DNA from: Gammaproteobacteria bacterium
Lineage (GTDB): Bacteria; Pseudomonadota; Gammaproteobacteria; Pseudomonadales; Azotimanducaceae
Reading direction: 5' to 3'
DNA: 33,894 bases
Assembly (NCBI GenBank): GCA_016874135.1
Contig: VGVE01000030.1
Location: 1 to 33,894 of the forward strand
The notes beneath the pieces were generated by a model, which had not been told where the DNA came from, searched no databases, and saw nothing but the letters and a program-made list of their open reading frames with translations. Positions 1-9,520 of this stretch are shown piece after piece; position 1 is the stretch's first letter; each line of letters starts with the position of its first letter. Made by a program: the position numbers and the translations under genes.

Positions 1-54
1 AAGGCAGTGATCGAGCAGGCCACCCCAGATTTCACAATCCTGCCCTTGCGCTAG
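1..54 (+). CDS. 3' end of an unidentified gene (partial)
   Basis: The window opens inside an open frame that reads 17 codons and ends with TAG at 52-54. The residues are K-A-V-I-E-Q-A-T-P-D-F-T-I-L-P-L-R. This is too short to assign to a family. It is called because the frame is open from base 1 and is followed by a normal 169-bp gap before the next gene on the same strand. It could be a chance open stretch; confidence is low. Confidence 0.35.
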   Translation, partial: KAVIEQATPDFTILPLR

Positions 55-223
55 GTATCTGTGGGCGGATCCCGAACACTGCTCCAGCATGACAGTAAAA
101 ATCCGTTCTCCCTGGATGCGATGAGACCGCCCGGGCTCTCTACCCCCGCCATGCAGTTGCGCACTACAGTCCCGTTGCCCAGAATCAGGATATTCATGAG
201 GTATCACAGGGGAGAACTACAAC
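55..223. other. Intergenic region upstream of the HpaB-like gene
   Basis: This 169-bp stretch separates the partial upstream gene from the HpaB-like gene. The only clear signal is a Shine-Dalgarno AGGGGAG at 208-214, nine bases before the ATG at 224. I see no convincing -35/-10 pair and no strong hairpin. A 66-codon open frame at 61-261 overlaps the start of the next gene in another frame and is not believed. Confidence 0.5.
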
Positions 224-1618
224 ATGATGACAGGAGACCAGTACCGCAAATCCCTCGATGACGGTCGCGAGACCTATTTCCAGGGAGAGCGTGTGCCGAA
301 CGTTGCCACCGATCCGATCCTGAAGGTCACCGTCGACTCCGCCGCGTCGGGTTACGACCGTTTTTACAAACCGGGTGCAGATTCAGTCGGCGACTTCATG
401 AAGGTGCCGAGCAACGCCCACGAACTGCGCGAACAGGTGGAGCTCCACGAAACTGTAGACCTGCTGACACATGTCACCTATGCCTCGATCATGACGCTGC
501 TGACCGCCGCGGACAAAATCGAGACGCAGCTGCCGGAGAACGCAGCTCGCATCCGCGCCTACGTCAAGGACGCCCAGCGCAAGGATCTGCGGATCACGCA
601 GTGCATCACCGATGCTAAAGGGGATCGCAGCCGCTCACCTTCCAAACAGGATGACCCCGATGCCTATGTGCGCGTCGTCAAGCGCGGCCCGGAAGGTATC
701 GTGATCCGCGGTGCCAAGCTGCACATCTCCGCCGCCAGCATGGGCCATGAGTTGATGACGATTCCGACCAAGAGCATGAAGGTCGGAGAGGATGACTATG
801 CCGTCGCTTGCATGGTTCCGGTGAATGCAAAAGGCGTGAAGATCGTCAACACCACCTACTATCCACGCCACGAAGATAAGCGGGATTTCCCGGTATCCGG
901 CCGATTCCACACGCCGGAAGGATTTGTGATTTTTGATGACGTCTTTGTGCCGAAAGAGCGTGTCTTCCTCGATGGCCCGCCGGAACTGGCCGCGATCTTC
1001 GCGCACAGCCTCGGTCTCTGGGAACGCCTCGGCGGCCTCGCCAGCATGGCCACGGGTTATGACCGTCTTGTCGGTTTTGCGCAGCTGATCTCTGAAGCCA
1101 ATGGTCTGGAGAAGACCGCGCACATCCGCGAGAAGATCTCGGAGATGATGATCAACGCCACCCTCATTCGCGCTTCCCTTGAAGCAGCGATCGAGAACTG
1201 CAAGATCACCTCAGACAGTGCGGCGTTCCCCGACGAGCTGTACACCAACGTTGGTAAATACCACGGCGCAGCCAACTACGCGCTTATGGTGCGCCACCTG
1301 CACGACATCGCCGGCGGCTCGGTACTCACCGCCCCCTCTATTGCGGATCTCGAAAACCCTGAGTCCGGTCACCTCATCCGTAAGTACATGGGCACGCGGC
1401 AGGACATCGATGGCCTTTATCGCACCAAGCTGTTCCACGCCATCCGCGACACCACTGCAGATGCGCTCGGCGGCTGGAGTACCGTAACCAACATCCAGGC
1501 GGGCGGTGGTCTCTACGCGCAGCGGATCGTGTCACGCATGCACTATGACCTGGAGAACGCCAAGACCCTGGCGCTCAAACACGCCAATATGGATGAGTAC
1601 ATTGGTAAAACGGCCTAA
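224..1618 (+). CDS. HpaB/4-hydroxyphenylacetate 3-monooxygenase-family protein
   Basis: This 464-residue protein belongs to the superfamily joining HpaB flavin-dependent aromatic monooxygenases with 4-hydroxybutyryl-CoA dehydratase (AbfD). Visible family hallmarks are the N-terminal GDQYRKSLDDGRETYFQGERV, a central KGDRSRSPSKQDDPDAYVRV followed by GIVIRGAKLH, the FVIFDDVFVPKERVFLDG segment, and a C-terminal helical acyl-CoA-dehydrogenase-like domain. The Cys and His ligands that hold the [4Fe-4S] cluster in AbfD are not seen at the matching places: the region around LLTHVTYASIMTLL has no Cys, and neither has SLGLWERLGGLASMATG. A flavin-only oxygenase or other flavoenzyme is therefore more likely than a dehydratase. 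HpaB-type enzymes need a separate flavin reductase, and none is in the window. The ATG at 224 has a good ribosome site. Neighbouring P450s suggest a role in breakdown of an organic compound; the substrate is unknown. Confidence 0.82.
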   Translation: MMTGDQYRKSLDDGRETYFQGERVPNVATDPILKVTVDSAASGYDRFYKPGADSVGDFMKVPSNAHELREQVELHETVDLLTHVTYASIMTLLTAADKIETQLPENAARIRAYVKDAQRKDLRITQCITDAKGDRSRSPSKQDDPDAYVRVVKRGPEGIVIRGAKLHISAASMGHELMTIPTKSMKVGEDDYAVACMVPVNAKGVKIVNTTYYPRHEDKRDFPVSGRFHTPEGFVIFDDVFVPKERVFLDGPPELAAIFAHSLGLWERLGGLASMATGYDRLVGFAQLISEANGLEKTAHIREKISEMMINATLIRASLEAAIENCKITSDSAAFPDELYTNVGKYHGAANYALMVRHLHDIAGGSVLTAPSIADLENPESGHLIRKYMGTRQDIDGLYRTKLFHAIRDTTADALGGWSTVTNIQAGGGLYAQRIVSRMHYDLENAKTLALKHANMDEYIGKTA

Positions 1619-1641
1619 CAGACTCCTCAAAAACCAGCGCG

Positions 1642-2904
1642 TTAGCGCACTTCGTAACTGATCTGCAGGTGCGGGAGGTTCCTCAGGATGAAACTCGGCT
1701 CCGCCTCCGGAGCCGGGTGACCTTCAGTGAGCCGTATGTTCTTCAGCCGGTCGAGAATGGCGAGGAACCCCAGGTTTAGTTCCTGCCGCGCCAACGGCGC
1801 TCCAATGCAGAAATGAACGCCTGACCCAAACGCGAGCTGCATGCCGGCCTTCTCGCGATGCACATCTACCTCATCAGGTGCTTCGAACTGCCGCTCATCC
1901 CGGTTGGCCGCACCATAACGCAGCATGATCATGTCACCGGCTTTTAGTTTCGTGTCGCCGAGCGTGCTTTCCCGAGTGACGAGACGTGGCAACCCTTGAA
2001 CCGGTGATTCAAGACGCAGCGCTTCCTCGACAAAGGTGCGGATGAGCTTGGCGTCCCCACGAATCTCATCCTGCAACTGCGGATTGCGGCAGAGGAGCAA
2101 CATGCCCCAGCCAAACGTGCTGGTGGTGGTTTCGTGACCGGCCACAAGGAACTGGTTCAGGATGCTGAGCGCTTCCCCGTGCGTCAGATGACGGTCCAGC
2201 CCCTCGAGTTTGCTGTTGGCGAGGATGCTGATCATGTCTTCGCGGGGCTCGCGGCGGCGCTCTTCAACGAGGCGAATCAAAAGCTTCTGCAGATTCAGCG
2301 CGGTCTCTGCCCGTTCAACCAGCTGCTGCGGCGTAAGCGGTGACAGGCGCAGCGCAGAAGCCGCCGCAGTTGCCGCTACATCAAAAAAAGTCCGGTCTTC
2401 TTCGGGGATTCCGAGCCGGTCGCCAATGATGCGCAGTGGCACCGGAAAGCCGAACTCGGTGACGAAATCTGCCTGCTTCTTCGAGGTCAGATTGCCGAGC
2501 TTTGCATCGATCACGGCTTGCACCATGTTTTCCGCCTTCTTCACTTCCGAAACCGTGAAGAGCTTGCTGACCAGCGAACGATACTGGGTGTGTTTCGGTT
2601 CATCGAGGGTGAGCATGGTCGGCGGGATCGGCGTCATCGCCTTATTGACATCAATCAATCGTTGCTGCACATCAGGCGGCGCATTGGCAAACGCGATCTC
2701 CTGCGACTTGGCGAGGAACCCGTCGTATTCACTTGAGTACGTTTGTGTGTCGCGAATGGCTTCGCGCACGAGGTCATAGCGGGTGACGACGTAGGCGGAC
2801 AGGAGCGGCTCGAATTTGACCGGCGCCGTGTCACGCAGATGTTTGTACGCGGCATAGGGATGGAGCAGCGTGTTGTAGTCAACTAGTGAGACGGCGTCAT
2901 TCAT
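1642..2904 (-). CDS. Cytochrome P450 (bacterial soluble type)
   Basis: A 420-residue haem-thiolate monooxygenase of normal bacterial class I length, without a membrane anchor. The I-helix oxygen-activation motif is LVAGHETTTS, the K-helix E-x-x-R is EALR, and the haem loop FGSGVHFCIG puts the axial ligand at Cys366. Such enzymes insert oxygen into C-H bonds using electrons from a ferredoxin and its reductase, neither of which is encoded here. It is the last gene of a three-gene minus-strand operon; only 14 bp separate it from the VOC gene upstream. It is convergent with the HpaB-like gene, 23 bp away. The substrate cannot be told from sequence. The two P450s of this operon are clearly different proteins, not a recent duplication. 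Confidence 0.95.
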   Translation of the reverse strand: MNDAVSLVDYNTLLHPYAAYKHLRDTAPVKFEPLLSAYVVTRYDLVREAIRDTQTYSSEYDGFLAKSQEIAFANAPPDVQQRLIDVNKAMTPIPPTMLTLDEPKHTQYRSLVSKLFTVSEVKKAENMVQAVIDAKLGNLTSKKQADFVTEFGFPVPLRIIGDRLGIPEEDRTFFDVAATAAASALRLSPLTPQQLVERAETALNLQKLLIRLVEERRREPREDMISILANSKLEGLDRHLTHGEALSILNQFLVAGHETTTSTFGWGMLLLCRNPQLQDEIRGDAKLIRTFVEEALRLESPVQGLPRLVTRESTLGDTKLKAGDMIMLRYGAANRDERQFEAPDEVDVHREKAGMQLAFGSGVHFCIGAPLARQELNLGFLAILDRLKNIRLTEGHPAPEAEPSFILRNLPHLQISYEVR

Positions 2905-2918
2905 GTCAGTTCACCCAT

Positions 2919-3377
2919 TCATTTCACTTGAAGCTGTGCGATCGCCGGATCGCGGATTTCATAGATCTCGATAATGTTGCCGAACGGATCTTTGCCGTAC
3001 ACCGCGGAGCTGGTCCCGAAATTCACCGGCTCCTCGGCAACAAACATCATCCCGGCTTTGCTGAGACGATCATACTCCGCCGCGATGTCGGTCACCTGCA
3101 GGGCAAAATGGGGGTAACCGAGATCGCACGGACGGGAGCGGAGATCGCGGGGTTCGGGATTGCGGTATTCCCACAGCTCGACGTAGACATTCGGAGCCTT
3201 GAGCATTGCCATCCGTGCGGAAGTGTCCTTCAGCCCCACAGCCCGGTCTGCCAGCGGGTGGGAACGATCCCAGTCCCCGCTCTGCACGGTCTCGAAACCG
3301 AGTACGCCACCATAAAAGGCAATCGCAGCATCAAGATCGGTGACCCCGATAGCCACGTGGTGAATGCCCACGATCAT
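2919..3377 (-). CDS. VOC-superfamily (glyoxalase/dioxygenase fold) protein
   Basis: A 152-residue protein of the vicinal oxygen chelate superfamily. It opens with MIVGIHHVAIGVTDLDAAIAFY, broken by the usual beta-alpha pattern, and ends with DPFGNIIEIYE, the typical second-half metal-binding segment. Candidate metal ligands are the His after IH near the N-terminus, a His in GYPHFALQV and a Glu in NIIEIYE. Members act as glyoxalases, epimerases, extradiol dioxygenases or resistance proteins, so the reaction is not assigned. The start chosen is the ATG at 3377, which overlaps the stop of the upstream P450 as ATGA and has GGAGAA before it; a longer upstream frame runs inside the P450 gene and is rejected. 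Its place between two P450s suggests it processes a P450 product. Confidence 0.88.
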   Translation of the reverse strand: MIVGIHHVAIGVTDLDAAIAFYGGVLGFETVQSGDWDRSHPLADRAVGLKDTSARMAMLKAPNVYVELWEYRNPEPRDLRSRPCDLGYPHFALQVTDIAAEYDRLSKAGMMFVAEEPVNFGTSSAVYGKDPFGNIIEIYEIRDPAIAQLQVK

Positions 3378-4543
3378 CGTTCTTCTCCATTGCGTACCGG
3401 CAGGCGTTTGCGGCCCCAGAGGAAAAACGGCGGAATCCGTTCGCCCGGCCCAAGGAGCTGAAGCTTCGGAAAACGTTTCACGAGTGCCTCGAGTGCACAC
3501 AGTGATTCCAGCCTCGCGAGTTGTGCACCGAGGCAGAAGTGCACACCGAGACCAAAGGACATGTGTCGCCCCGTGCGATCAATATCAAAGGTATCCGGCT
3601 GACTCCAGACCCGCGGATCGCGATTGGCGGCAGCGTAATACATCATGATCTTGCTGCCTTTCTTCATGGTCACACCGTGCATCGTCATGTCACGGGTGAG
3701 GTTGCGGTACAGCGCCAGCACTGGAGGATCAAAACGCAGACTCTCTTCGAGCGCACCTTCGTGACAGGACGGATCACGCACCACGCGGTCCCAAAGGGCC
3801 GGCCGCTCCAGCAGACGCCACACCAGGTTGGTGATGGCTGATGTCGTGGTTTCGTTGCCACCCACCAGCAGCTGGGACAACACACCCTGGATCTCTTCAT
3901 CGGACAATCCCCGATCACCGTCGCGGGCACGTACCAGCGTCGCGATCAGGTTGTCCCGTTCCTGGTGCTTTCGATGTTCACGAATCGCCTCCAGCAGATA
4001 GTGGTTCAGCGCCATGAGGTCCGCTGCAAAACGTGTCGGATCTTCTGCACCCATGGCTTCAACGGATGCATCCGACCAGCGCTTGAAGAGATGCCGGTCT
4101 TCATCCGGCACGCCAAGCATGCCGGAGATCACGATCACCGGGAGCGGAAAGGCGAAGTCCTCATGCAGGTCCCAGTCGCCTTGCGCCGGCAGCGTATCGA
4201 TCAATTCGTGAGCGAGCGTCGTCACCCGCGGGCGCATCGCTTCGATGGACGCGGGTTTGAAGGCCTGTTGTACCAGGCTGCGGAAAAACGTGTGTTGTGG
4301 CGGGTCTGACAACATGCCTCGGGGTGGTGTAAACCGCGGGCCTTGGCCGAACTCGCTGGAAAAGACTTCGATGTCGCGCAGCGCTGCGTTCACATCCGCA
4401 TACCGGCTCAGGACGTAGAACGGCGGATCGAACCGTTCCTCGAGGTACACCGGCTGCTCTTCGAGCAACCAGCTGTAGCTGCCGCTCGGGTCGGCAAGGA
4501 CCTCCGGTGCGATGGGGTGGTAACCCCTGGCGGTGGCGTTCAT
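3374..4543 (-). CDS. Cytochrome P450 (bacterial soluble type), first gene of operon
   Basis: A 389-residue soluble P450. The I-helix motif is LVGGNETTTS, with Asn where many P450s have His or Glu; the K-helix E-x-x-R is ESLR; the haem loop FGLGVHFCLG places the ligand at Cys337. Its TGA overlaps the ATG of the VOC gene by four bases, so the two are probably translationally coupled, and the other P450 follows. The gene is divergent from the transporter at 4610, with about 66 bp between them, so the shared control region must be small or lie inside coding sequence. The protein differs throughout from the second P450. Redox partners must be encoded elsewhere. Substrate unknown. Confidence 0.95.
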   Translation of the reverse strand: MNATARGYHPIAPEVLADPSGSYSWLLEEQPVYLEERFDPPFYVLSRYADVNAALRDIEVFSSEFGQGPRFTPPRGMLSDPPQHTFFRSLVQQAFKPASIEAMRPRVTTLAHELIDTLPAQGDWDLHEDFAFPLPVIVISGMLGVPDEDRHLFKRWSDASVEAMGAEDPTRFAADLMALNHYLLEAIREHRKHQERDNLIATLVRARDGDRGLSDEEIQGVLSQLLVGGNETTTSAITNLVWRLLERPALWDRVVRDPSCHEGALEESLRFDPPVLALYRNLTRDMTMHGVTMKKGSKIMMYYAAANRDPRVWSQPDTFDIDRTGRHMSFGLGVHFCLGAQLARLESLCALEALVKRFPKLQLLGPGERIPPFFLWGRKRLPVRNGEER

Positions 4544-4609
4544 GGCCCGGATGTTAACCTAACGCTGTACCGGCCGTGTATGCTCCGGGGTCAGGGGATG
4601 GGAGGGATC

Positions 4610-5962
4610 ATGCAGAGGCTCAGGAACTCCACGTTGTTCTGTTATGCGCTGGTCGATGTACCGGTGGCGATGTCGATTTTCCCGATCATCGTTTTCCTGC
4701 CGCGTTTCTACAACGCGGAAGTCGGACTGCCGCTCGCCACCATCGGCACGGTGCTGCTGGTCTCGCGGATCTTCGACGTGATTACCGATCCGCTGATGGG
4801 CTACATCAGCGATCACACACGATCCCGCTGGGGCCGGCGGCGCCCCTGGATCCTGCTTTCGATCCCTTTCATGATGGCTGGCATCTTCCAGCTCTTCATG
4901 CCCCCTGAAGATGCCGGCTGGGGACACCTGCTGTTCTGGTCCATGCTGCTCTCCCTCGGCACGACGATGATGCTGATCCCCTACTACGCCTGGGGATCGG
5001 AACTGTCACCGGAGTACAACGAACGTTCACGGGTTACCGGTGCGAGATCCATGGCGGGTGTCGCCGGCTCATTTCTTGCCCAGGCGATACCGGCCATCGC
5101 ACTGGCGGTCTTTGCCATCGGCGGCAGCGCAGCGGTGCTCGAGATCGTCGGTTATACGATGTTGATCCTGATGCCCATCTGCGTCGCGGTAACCCTGTGG
5201 GGCACACCGGATGCCGCCGTTCAGGTGACCTCGACGGTGCCGATGCTGAAAGGCCTGAAGCTGATGACAAAAAACGGCCCTTTCCTCCGTCTGGCGAGCG
5301 CCTTCACCGTCGGTTCGATCGGGCTCAGCATCACGACACCGCTCTACATCTTCTTCATTGCGGATGTTCTGCATGCCGAAGAAAAAGCCATCTACATGCT
5401 GGCATTCTTCTACATCGCCAATCTGCTCAGTATTCCGGTCTGGGTGAAGCTCTCCACCCTCTTCGGCAAACACCCGACCTACATGGCGTCTTTCGTGCTG
5501 ATCGCCTGCGCACATCCGTTCTACATGCTGCTTGGTCCCGGTGACTTCTGGTACATGCTGCCCATCACGATCGTCACCGGCGTGGCCGCGGGAGGTTTCA
5601 GCTCGGCGTTACCCAACTCCATGAAAGCCGATGTGATCGATCTCGATACGCTGATGAGTGGTGAGAACCGCGCCGCGTTTTTCTTCTCGAGCTGGTCGTT
5701 CGTGCAGAAGATGGTGGCATCCGTCGGCGCGGCCATTGCCACGTTCGGGCTGGCTGCAGTCGGTTTTGATGCAGGCAAGGAAAACACCGAAGAAGAGCTC
5801 TTCGGTCTGCGCTTCCTGTTCTCGACACTGCCTTCGGTGTTCTACCTCGGCGCCGCCGCACTGATGATCGGTTATCCCATCACCGAGGCGCGCCACGCCG
5901 AGATCCGCAAGGAACTCGAAGCGCGCGCGCTCGGCGTTCGACCTTCATCTACAACAGCTTGA
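4610..5962 (+). CDS. MFS transporter, GPH (MelB-type sugar:cation symporter) family
   Basis: A 450-residue inner-membrane protein with about 12 hydrophobic segments. The segment [16 protein letters not shown] followed by [10 protein letters not shown] is the signature of the glycoside-pentoside-hexuronide:cation symporter family, including the two Asp residues that in MelB help bind the coupling cation. GPH members in catabolic clusters of marine bacteria often have no proven sugar substrate, so the cargo here may be related to the neighbouring P450 pathway. The ATG at 4610 follows GGAGG at 4601-4605; an in-frame ATG at 4598 is an alternative. The frame is open further upstream to 4343 but that part lies over the P450 gene and is not believed. 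Its 3' end overlaps the convergent cysNC gene by 14 bp. Confidence 0.85.
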   Translation: MQRLRNSTLFCYALVDVPVAMSIFPIIVFLPRFYNAEVGLPLATIGTVLLVSRIFDVITDPLMGYISDHTRSRWGRRRPWILLSIPFMMAGIFQLFMPPEDAGWGHLLFWSMLLSLGTTMMLIPYYAWGSELSPEYNERSRVTGARSMAGVAGSFLAQAIPAIALAVFAIGGSAAVLEIVGYTMLILMPICVAVTLWGTPDAAVQVTSTVPMLKGLKLMTKNGPFLRLASAFTVGSIGLSITTPLYIFFIADVLHAEEKAIYMLAFFYIANLLSIPVWVKLSTLFGKHPTYMASFVLIACAHPFYMLLGPGDFWYMLPITIVTGVAAGGFSSALPNSMKADVIDLDTLMSGENRAAFFFSSWSFVQKMVASVGAAIATFGLAAVGFDAGKENTEEELFGLRFLFSTLPSVFYLGAAALMIGYPITEARHAEIRKELEARALGVRPSSTTA

Positions 5963-7844
5963 GCACCGCTTCGACACACGCCGCCACCGTCATTTCATGG
6001 GAGCGCAGCACGAGCTCCGGTTTCGCCGGCGGCTCGTACGGGCTGTCGATGCCGGTGAAATGCGGCAGTTCGCCCCGGCGGGCCTTCTTGTAGAGGCCCT
6101 TTGGATCCCGCGCTTCCGCCACTTCCAGGGGCACGTCGAGGAAGACCTCGACGAACTGGCCTGCATCGAACAACGACCGGGCCATGTCACGCTCGGAGCG
6201 AAACGGCGAGATGAACGACGTGATGACGACGAGCCCGGCGTCGACCATCAAACGACTGACTTCTGCGACACGACGGATGTTCTCCACACGATCGGCATCG
6301 GTAAAGCCGAGGTCACGGTTGAGGCCATGCCGCACGTTGTCACCGTCGAGCAGGTAGGTGCGGATACCGCGCGCATAAAGTGCCTGCTCCACTGCATTGG
6401 TAATGGTTGATTTGCCTGACCCGGAAAGACCAGTAAACCAAAACACCTTCGCCTGGTGGCCATTCAGCCGTTCCCGTGCGGCACGATCGATGGTGAGTGC
6501 ATGGCGGTGTACATTGGCTGCTCTTCTGAGCGCAAAGTTGATCATGCCCGCCGCAACCGTGTGGTTGCTGAAGCGGTCAATCAACACGAAGGCACCCATG
6601 CCTGCGCAGTCACGATAGGCTTCAAACGGCAACGGCTTGTCGAAGGCGAGCGTCACACGGCCGATATCATTGAGTGACAGATCACGGGTATGCAGCTCTT
6701 CGAGGGTATTGATGTTGTACTTGAACTTGATCTCGGTGATCGTGGCGTTCACCCGTGCCGTACCAATCATGAGCCAGTAGGACCGGCTGACAAACCCATG
6801 CTCCTGATCCATCCACACGATGGACGAATCAAACTGGTCAGACACTCCTGCCGGCGCATCGGCGGCAACCAGAACATCACCCCGCGATGCATCCACTTCG
6901 CGGTCGAGAGTGATGGTGACCGCCTGGCCTGCTTCTGCACGGCTCAGTCTGTCTTCGTACAGGACAATCTCATTCACCACCGCTTCTGTACCGGCGGGAA
7001 GGACCCGGACCCTGTCGCCGGGTCTGATCACACCGGCGGTGACGGTTCCGGTAAAGCCACGGAAATCCAGGTGCGGACGATTGACCCACTGCACCGGAAA
7101 ACGGAACGGATGTTCAACCTGAGAGGTCCTGACCTTCACCGTTTCCAGATAGCCCATCAACGTTGGTCCCTTGTACCAGGACATGTGCGATGAGCGCGCG
7201 ATCACGTTGTCACCTTTGAGGGCAGACAGAGGAATCGGCGTGATCGTTTCGAACTGCAACTTCTCGGCGAACTTCAGATAGTCCTCGACGATGCCATCAA
7301 AGGTCTGCTCTTCGTAGCCAACCAGATCCATCTTGTTAACGGCGAGTACCACATGACGGATACCGAGCATCGAGGTGATGAACGAATGGCGTCTGGTCTG
7401 CACCAATACACCCTGGCGCGCGTCGATGAGAATGACCGCAACATCCGCCGTTGACGCGCCGGTCACCATGTTCCGGGTGTACTGCTCATGGCCGGGAGTG
7501 TCGGCAACGATGAACTTACGCTTCTCGGTGTTGAAGAAGCGGTAGGCCACATCGATGGTGATCCCCTGCTCCCGCTCGGCTGCAAGACCATCCACCAGCA
7601 GTGCGTAGTCGATATCTCCACCCTGCGTACCCTGTTTGCGGGAGTCATTTCGCAGCGTTGCAACCTGGTCTTCAAAGATCATCTGCGCTTCGTAGAGCAT
7701 GCGACCGATCAGCGTGCTCTTGCCATCGTCGACGCTGCCGCAGGTGATGAAACGCAGCAGATCCAGTTCGGCCTGCTCCTTGATGTACGCCTCTACCTTG
7801 AGGTCAGAATCGGTGGGCTCCACGGTGTTGAGTGGGGTGCTCAT
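5949..7844 (-). CDS. cysNC: Bifunctional sulfate adenylyltransferase subunit 1 / APS kinase (CysN-CysC fusion)
   Basis: A 631-residue fusion. The N-terminal part is the GTPase subunit of ATP sulfurylase: P-loop GSVDDGKST near residues 36-44, DTPGHEQY, and NKMD, followed by EF-Tu-like beta-barrel domains. The C-terminal part, from about residue 465, is APS kinase: P-loop GLSGSGKST near 472-480, [15 protein letters not shown], and the ISPFRSER segment holding the phosphorylated Ser of the family. Together with CysD it turns sulfate and ATP into APS and then PAPS, driven by GTP hydrolysis. The same fusion is known as NodQ/CysNC. The ATG at 7844 overlaps the CysD stop as TGATG; a TTG one codon upstream is less likely. 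It converges on the transporter gene with a 14-bp overlap. Confidence 0.97.
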   Translation of the reverse strand: MSTPLNTVEPTDSDLKVEAYIKEQAELDLLRFITCGSVDDGKSTLIGRMLYEAQMIFEDQVATLRNDSRKQGTQGGDIDYALLVDGLAAEREQGITIDVAYRFFNTEKRKFIVADTPGHEQYTRNMVTGASTADVAVILIDARQGVLVQTRRHSFITSMLGIRHVVLAVNKMDLVGYEEQTFDGIVEDYLKFAEKLQFETITPIPLSALKGDNVIARSSHMSWYKGPTLMGYLETVKVRTSQVEHPFRFPVQWVNRPHLDFRGFTGTVTAGVIRPGDRVRVLPAGTEAVVNEIVLYEDRLSRAEAGQAVTITLDREVDASRGDVLVAADAPAGVSDQFDSSIVWMDQEHGFVSRSYWLMIGTARVNATITEIKFKYNINTLEELHTRDLSLNDIGRVTLAFDKPLPFEAYRDCAGMGAFVLIDRFSNHTVAAGMINFALRRAANVHRHALTIDRAARERLNGHQAKVFWFTGLSGSGKSTITNAVEQALYARGIRTYLLDGDNVRHGLNRDLGFTDADRVENIRRVAEVSRLMVDAGLVVITSFISPFRSERDMARSLFDAGQFVEVFLDVPLEVAEARDPKGLYKKARRGELPHFTGIDSPYEPPAKPELVLRSHEMTVAACVEAVLKLL

Positions 7845-9334
7845 CAAAAATAGCCCTCGCGCTTTTTCTTTTCCATCGATGCGGAAGAGTCGGTATCAAT
7901 GGCGCGCCCCTGGCGTTCGCTGGTCCGACTATGCAAGAGCTCGAGCACGATGGAAGACAGATCCGCCGCGTCGGACTCGAATGCGCCGGTGAGGGGATAA
8001 CAGCCGAGTGTGCGAAACCTCACACGGCGCATCTCGATCTTCTCTCCGGGAAGTATCCGCATACGGTCATCATCGATCATCAGCAACATGCCATCACGCT
8101 GGATCACCGGGCGTTCCGCCGCAAAATACAGCGGCACGATCGGAATCTGCTCGCGCCAGACGTATTGCCAGATATCCAGTTCAGTCCAGTTGGAAAGCGG
8201 GAACACGCGGATGCTCTCGCCCTTCTGTTTGTAACCGTTGTAGAGGTTCCAGAGCTCCGGCCGTTGGTTCTTCGGATCCCAGCTGTGCGATGCATTGCGG
8301 AACGAGAAGACGCGTTCCTTCGCCCGGCTTTTTTCCTCATCACGTCGGGCACCACCAAACGCGACATCAAAGCGGTAATGGTCGAGCGCCTGTTTGAGTC
8401 CGACGGTTTTCATGATGTCGGTGTGCAGGGCGCTACCATGATCGAAAGGATTGACATCTTTCTCGATCCCTTCCGGATTGATGTGCACCAACAGTTCCAT
8501 GCCCATCTCTTTCGCCATGGCATCGCGGAACAGGTACATCTCCTGGAACTTCCAGCGCGTATCCACGTGCAACAGCGGGAACGGCGGAGGGCTCGGCCAG
8601 AACGACTTGCGTGCGAGATGCAACATCACCCCGCTGTCTTTGCCGACCGAATACAGCATCACCGGATTTTCCGCCTGGCTCACCACTTCCCGCATGATGT
8701 GGATCGACTCCGCTTCAAGACGATCCAGATGCGTCACGGTGGAATCGAGTGATCGCACCCGGCGGGCGCCATGGGTGACATCCGGTGGCGGTGGGTAGTA
8801 GGCGTTGGTGGCGACCCGCACGCGGCCACCCTCGTCCGTTGTGTAGTCGTGTGCCCTGAGTTCGGTTGCGAGTTCACGATACTGCGCCGTAACGGCGCCA
8901 TGCGGCCATACGAGCAGCGTCTTGCCACCGCTCTTAACCTCAGCGAGGCGAGCCGTCCCCGCTTTCAACTCAGCCAGCGAATGGTCAACAAGCCAGACCC
9001 AGCGGCGCGCCATACGGCCATCGTTGGCGAACAGCAGGATGCCGTGACCGGGCACATCGACCCGCTGGACAATTACGCTGTGCCAGCGCTTGCGTTTGGC
9101 TTCACCCTCCAGGTGGTGCCGCACCAGCGCGGTTGGCGCCTTGCCGTGTTCATCCCGGACGTCTTCCAGCTTGAGCGTTTCGGGAAACAGACCGGCCTTT
9201 TCCAACAGCCTTTCAGTCGAACGCAACGACTGGGCATCCCCACCCGAAAGCGCATGGACACTCGAGGTGTCCCAGAAGGTTTCTTTGCCGGATGAATCAA
9301 CACGGTTGCGGTAGAGCGCGGCGGGCAGAGCCAA
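7844..9334 (-). CDS. cysD: Sulfate adenylyltransferase subunit 2 (CysD) with an unusual N-terminal extension
   Basis: Residues 200-496 are a full-length CysD, the catalytic ATP pyrophosphatase subunit of ATP sulfurylase. It starts [17 protein letters not shown] and carries the PP-loop [38 protein letters not shown] and a C-terminal [13 protein letters not shown] tail. Before it lie about 199 residues that normal CysD (about 300 residues) lacks, and which I do not recognise; they are protein-like, with [20 protein letters not shown] and [16 protein letters not shown]. The long start is a TTG at 9334 preceded by AAAGGA with 7-base spacing. An internal GTG at 8737 would give a canonical CysD of 297 residues, so two products are possible. 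It is first in the cysD-cysNC operon; the stop overlaps the next ATG (TGATG). Confidence 0.9.
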   Translation of the reverse strand: MALPAALYRNRVDSSGKETFWDTSSVHALSGGDAQSLRSTERLLEKAGLFPETLKLEDVRDEHGKAPTALVRHHLEGEAKRKRWHSVIVQRVDVPGHGILLFANDGRMARRWVWLVDHSLAELKAGTARLAEVKSGGKTLLVWPHGAVTAQYRELATELRAHDYTTDEGGRVRVATNAYYPPPPDVTHGARRVRSLDSTVTHLDRLEAESIHIMREVVSQAENPVMLYSVGKDSGVMLHLARKSFWPSPPPFPLLHVDTRWKFQEMYLFRDAMAKEMGMELLVHINPEGIEKDVNPFDHGSALHTDIMKTVGLKQALDHYRFDVAFGGARRDEEKSRAKERVFSFRNASHSWDPKNQRPELWNLYNGYKQKGESIRVFPLSNWTELDIWQYVWREQIPIVPLYFAAERPVIQRDGMLLMIDDDRMRILPGEKIEMRRVRFRTLGCYPLTGAFESDAADLSSIVLELLHSRTSERQGRAIDTDSSASMEKKKREGYF

Positions 9335-9520
9335 TGGATGGTCCTTTGGGTTACGGGTAAATCTGACGCGATATGCGGATGATAATCGTCATAGCCCGAT
9401 TTCACCGGCTACCCGCGTGTTGATGCGTATAAATTTGTACTTATCAGCATATTACGACAAGCGCTAAGCACACTTGCCGACGGGTATACTCCCGTTCATA
9501 AGGAAAGAAGGGGTGGGACG
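9335..9520. other. Divergent intergenic region between cysD and nitronate monooxygenase
   Basis: This 186-bp region must carry promoters for both directions. It contains an AT-rich core near 9425-9460. Toward the plus-strand gene there is a TATACT at 9485-9490 that could be a -10, but no good -35 stands at the proper distance. For the minus strand the cysD ribosome site AAAGGA lies just before the TTG start. The 11-mer TGGGTTACGGG at 9347-9357 recurs upstream of ndk (see findings). No CysB site could be identified with confidence. Confidence 0.4.

Noticed and set aside
224..1618. Assignment as 4-hydroxybutyryl-CoA dehydratase
   Set aside because: Overall similarity is present but the Fe-S ligand Cys and His residues needed for that reaction are absent.
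1619..1641. Terminator between the HpaB-like gene and the P450
   Set aside because: Only a 4-bp GCGC/GCGC stem reaching into the P450 stop region, with no T-run.
4343..4609. N-terminal extension of the transporter by 89 codons
   Set aside because: It lies antisense to the P450 gene, has no membrane or family character, and good starts exist at 4598 and 4610.
4544..4609. Promoters in the P450-transporter divergent region
   Set aside because: TTAACC with TATGCT needs a 19-bp spacer and other pairs match poorly; not strong enough to annotate.
7832..8752. 306-codon frame on the plus strand
   Set aside because: Fully antisense to the clearly conserved CysD core; composition reflects its complement.
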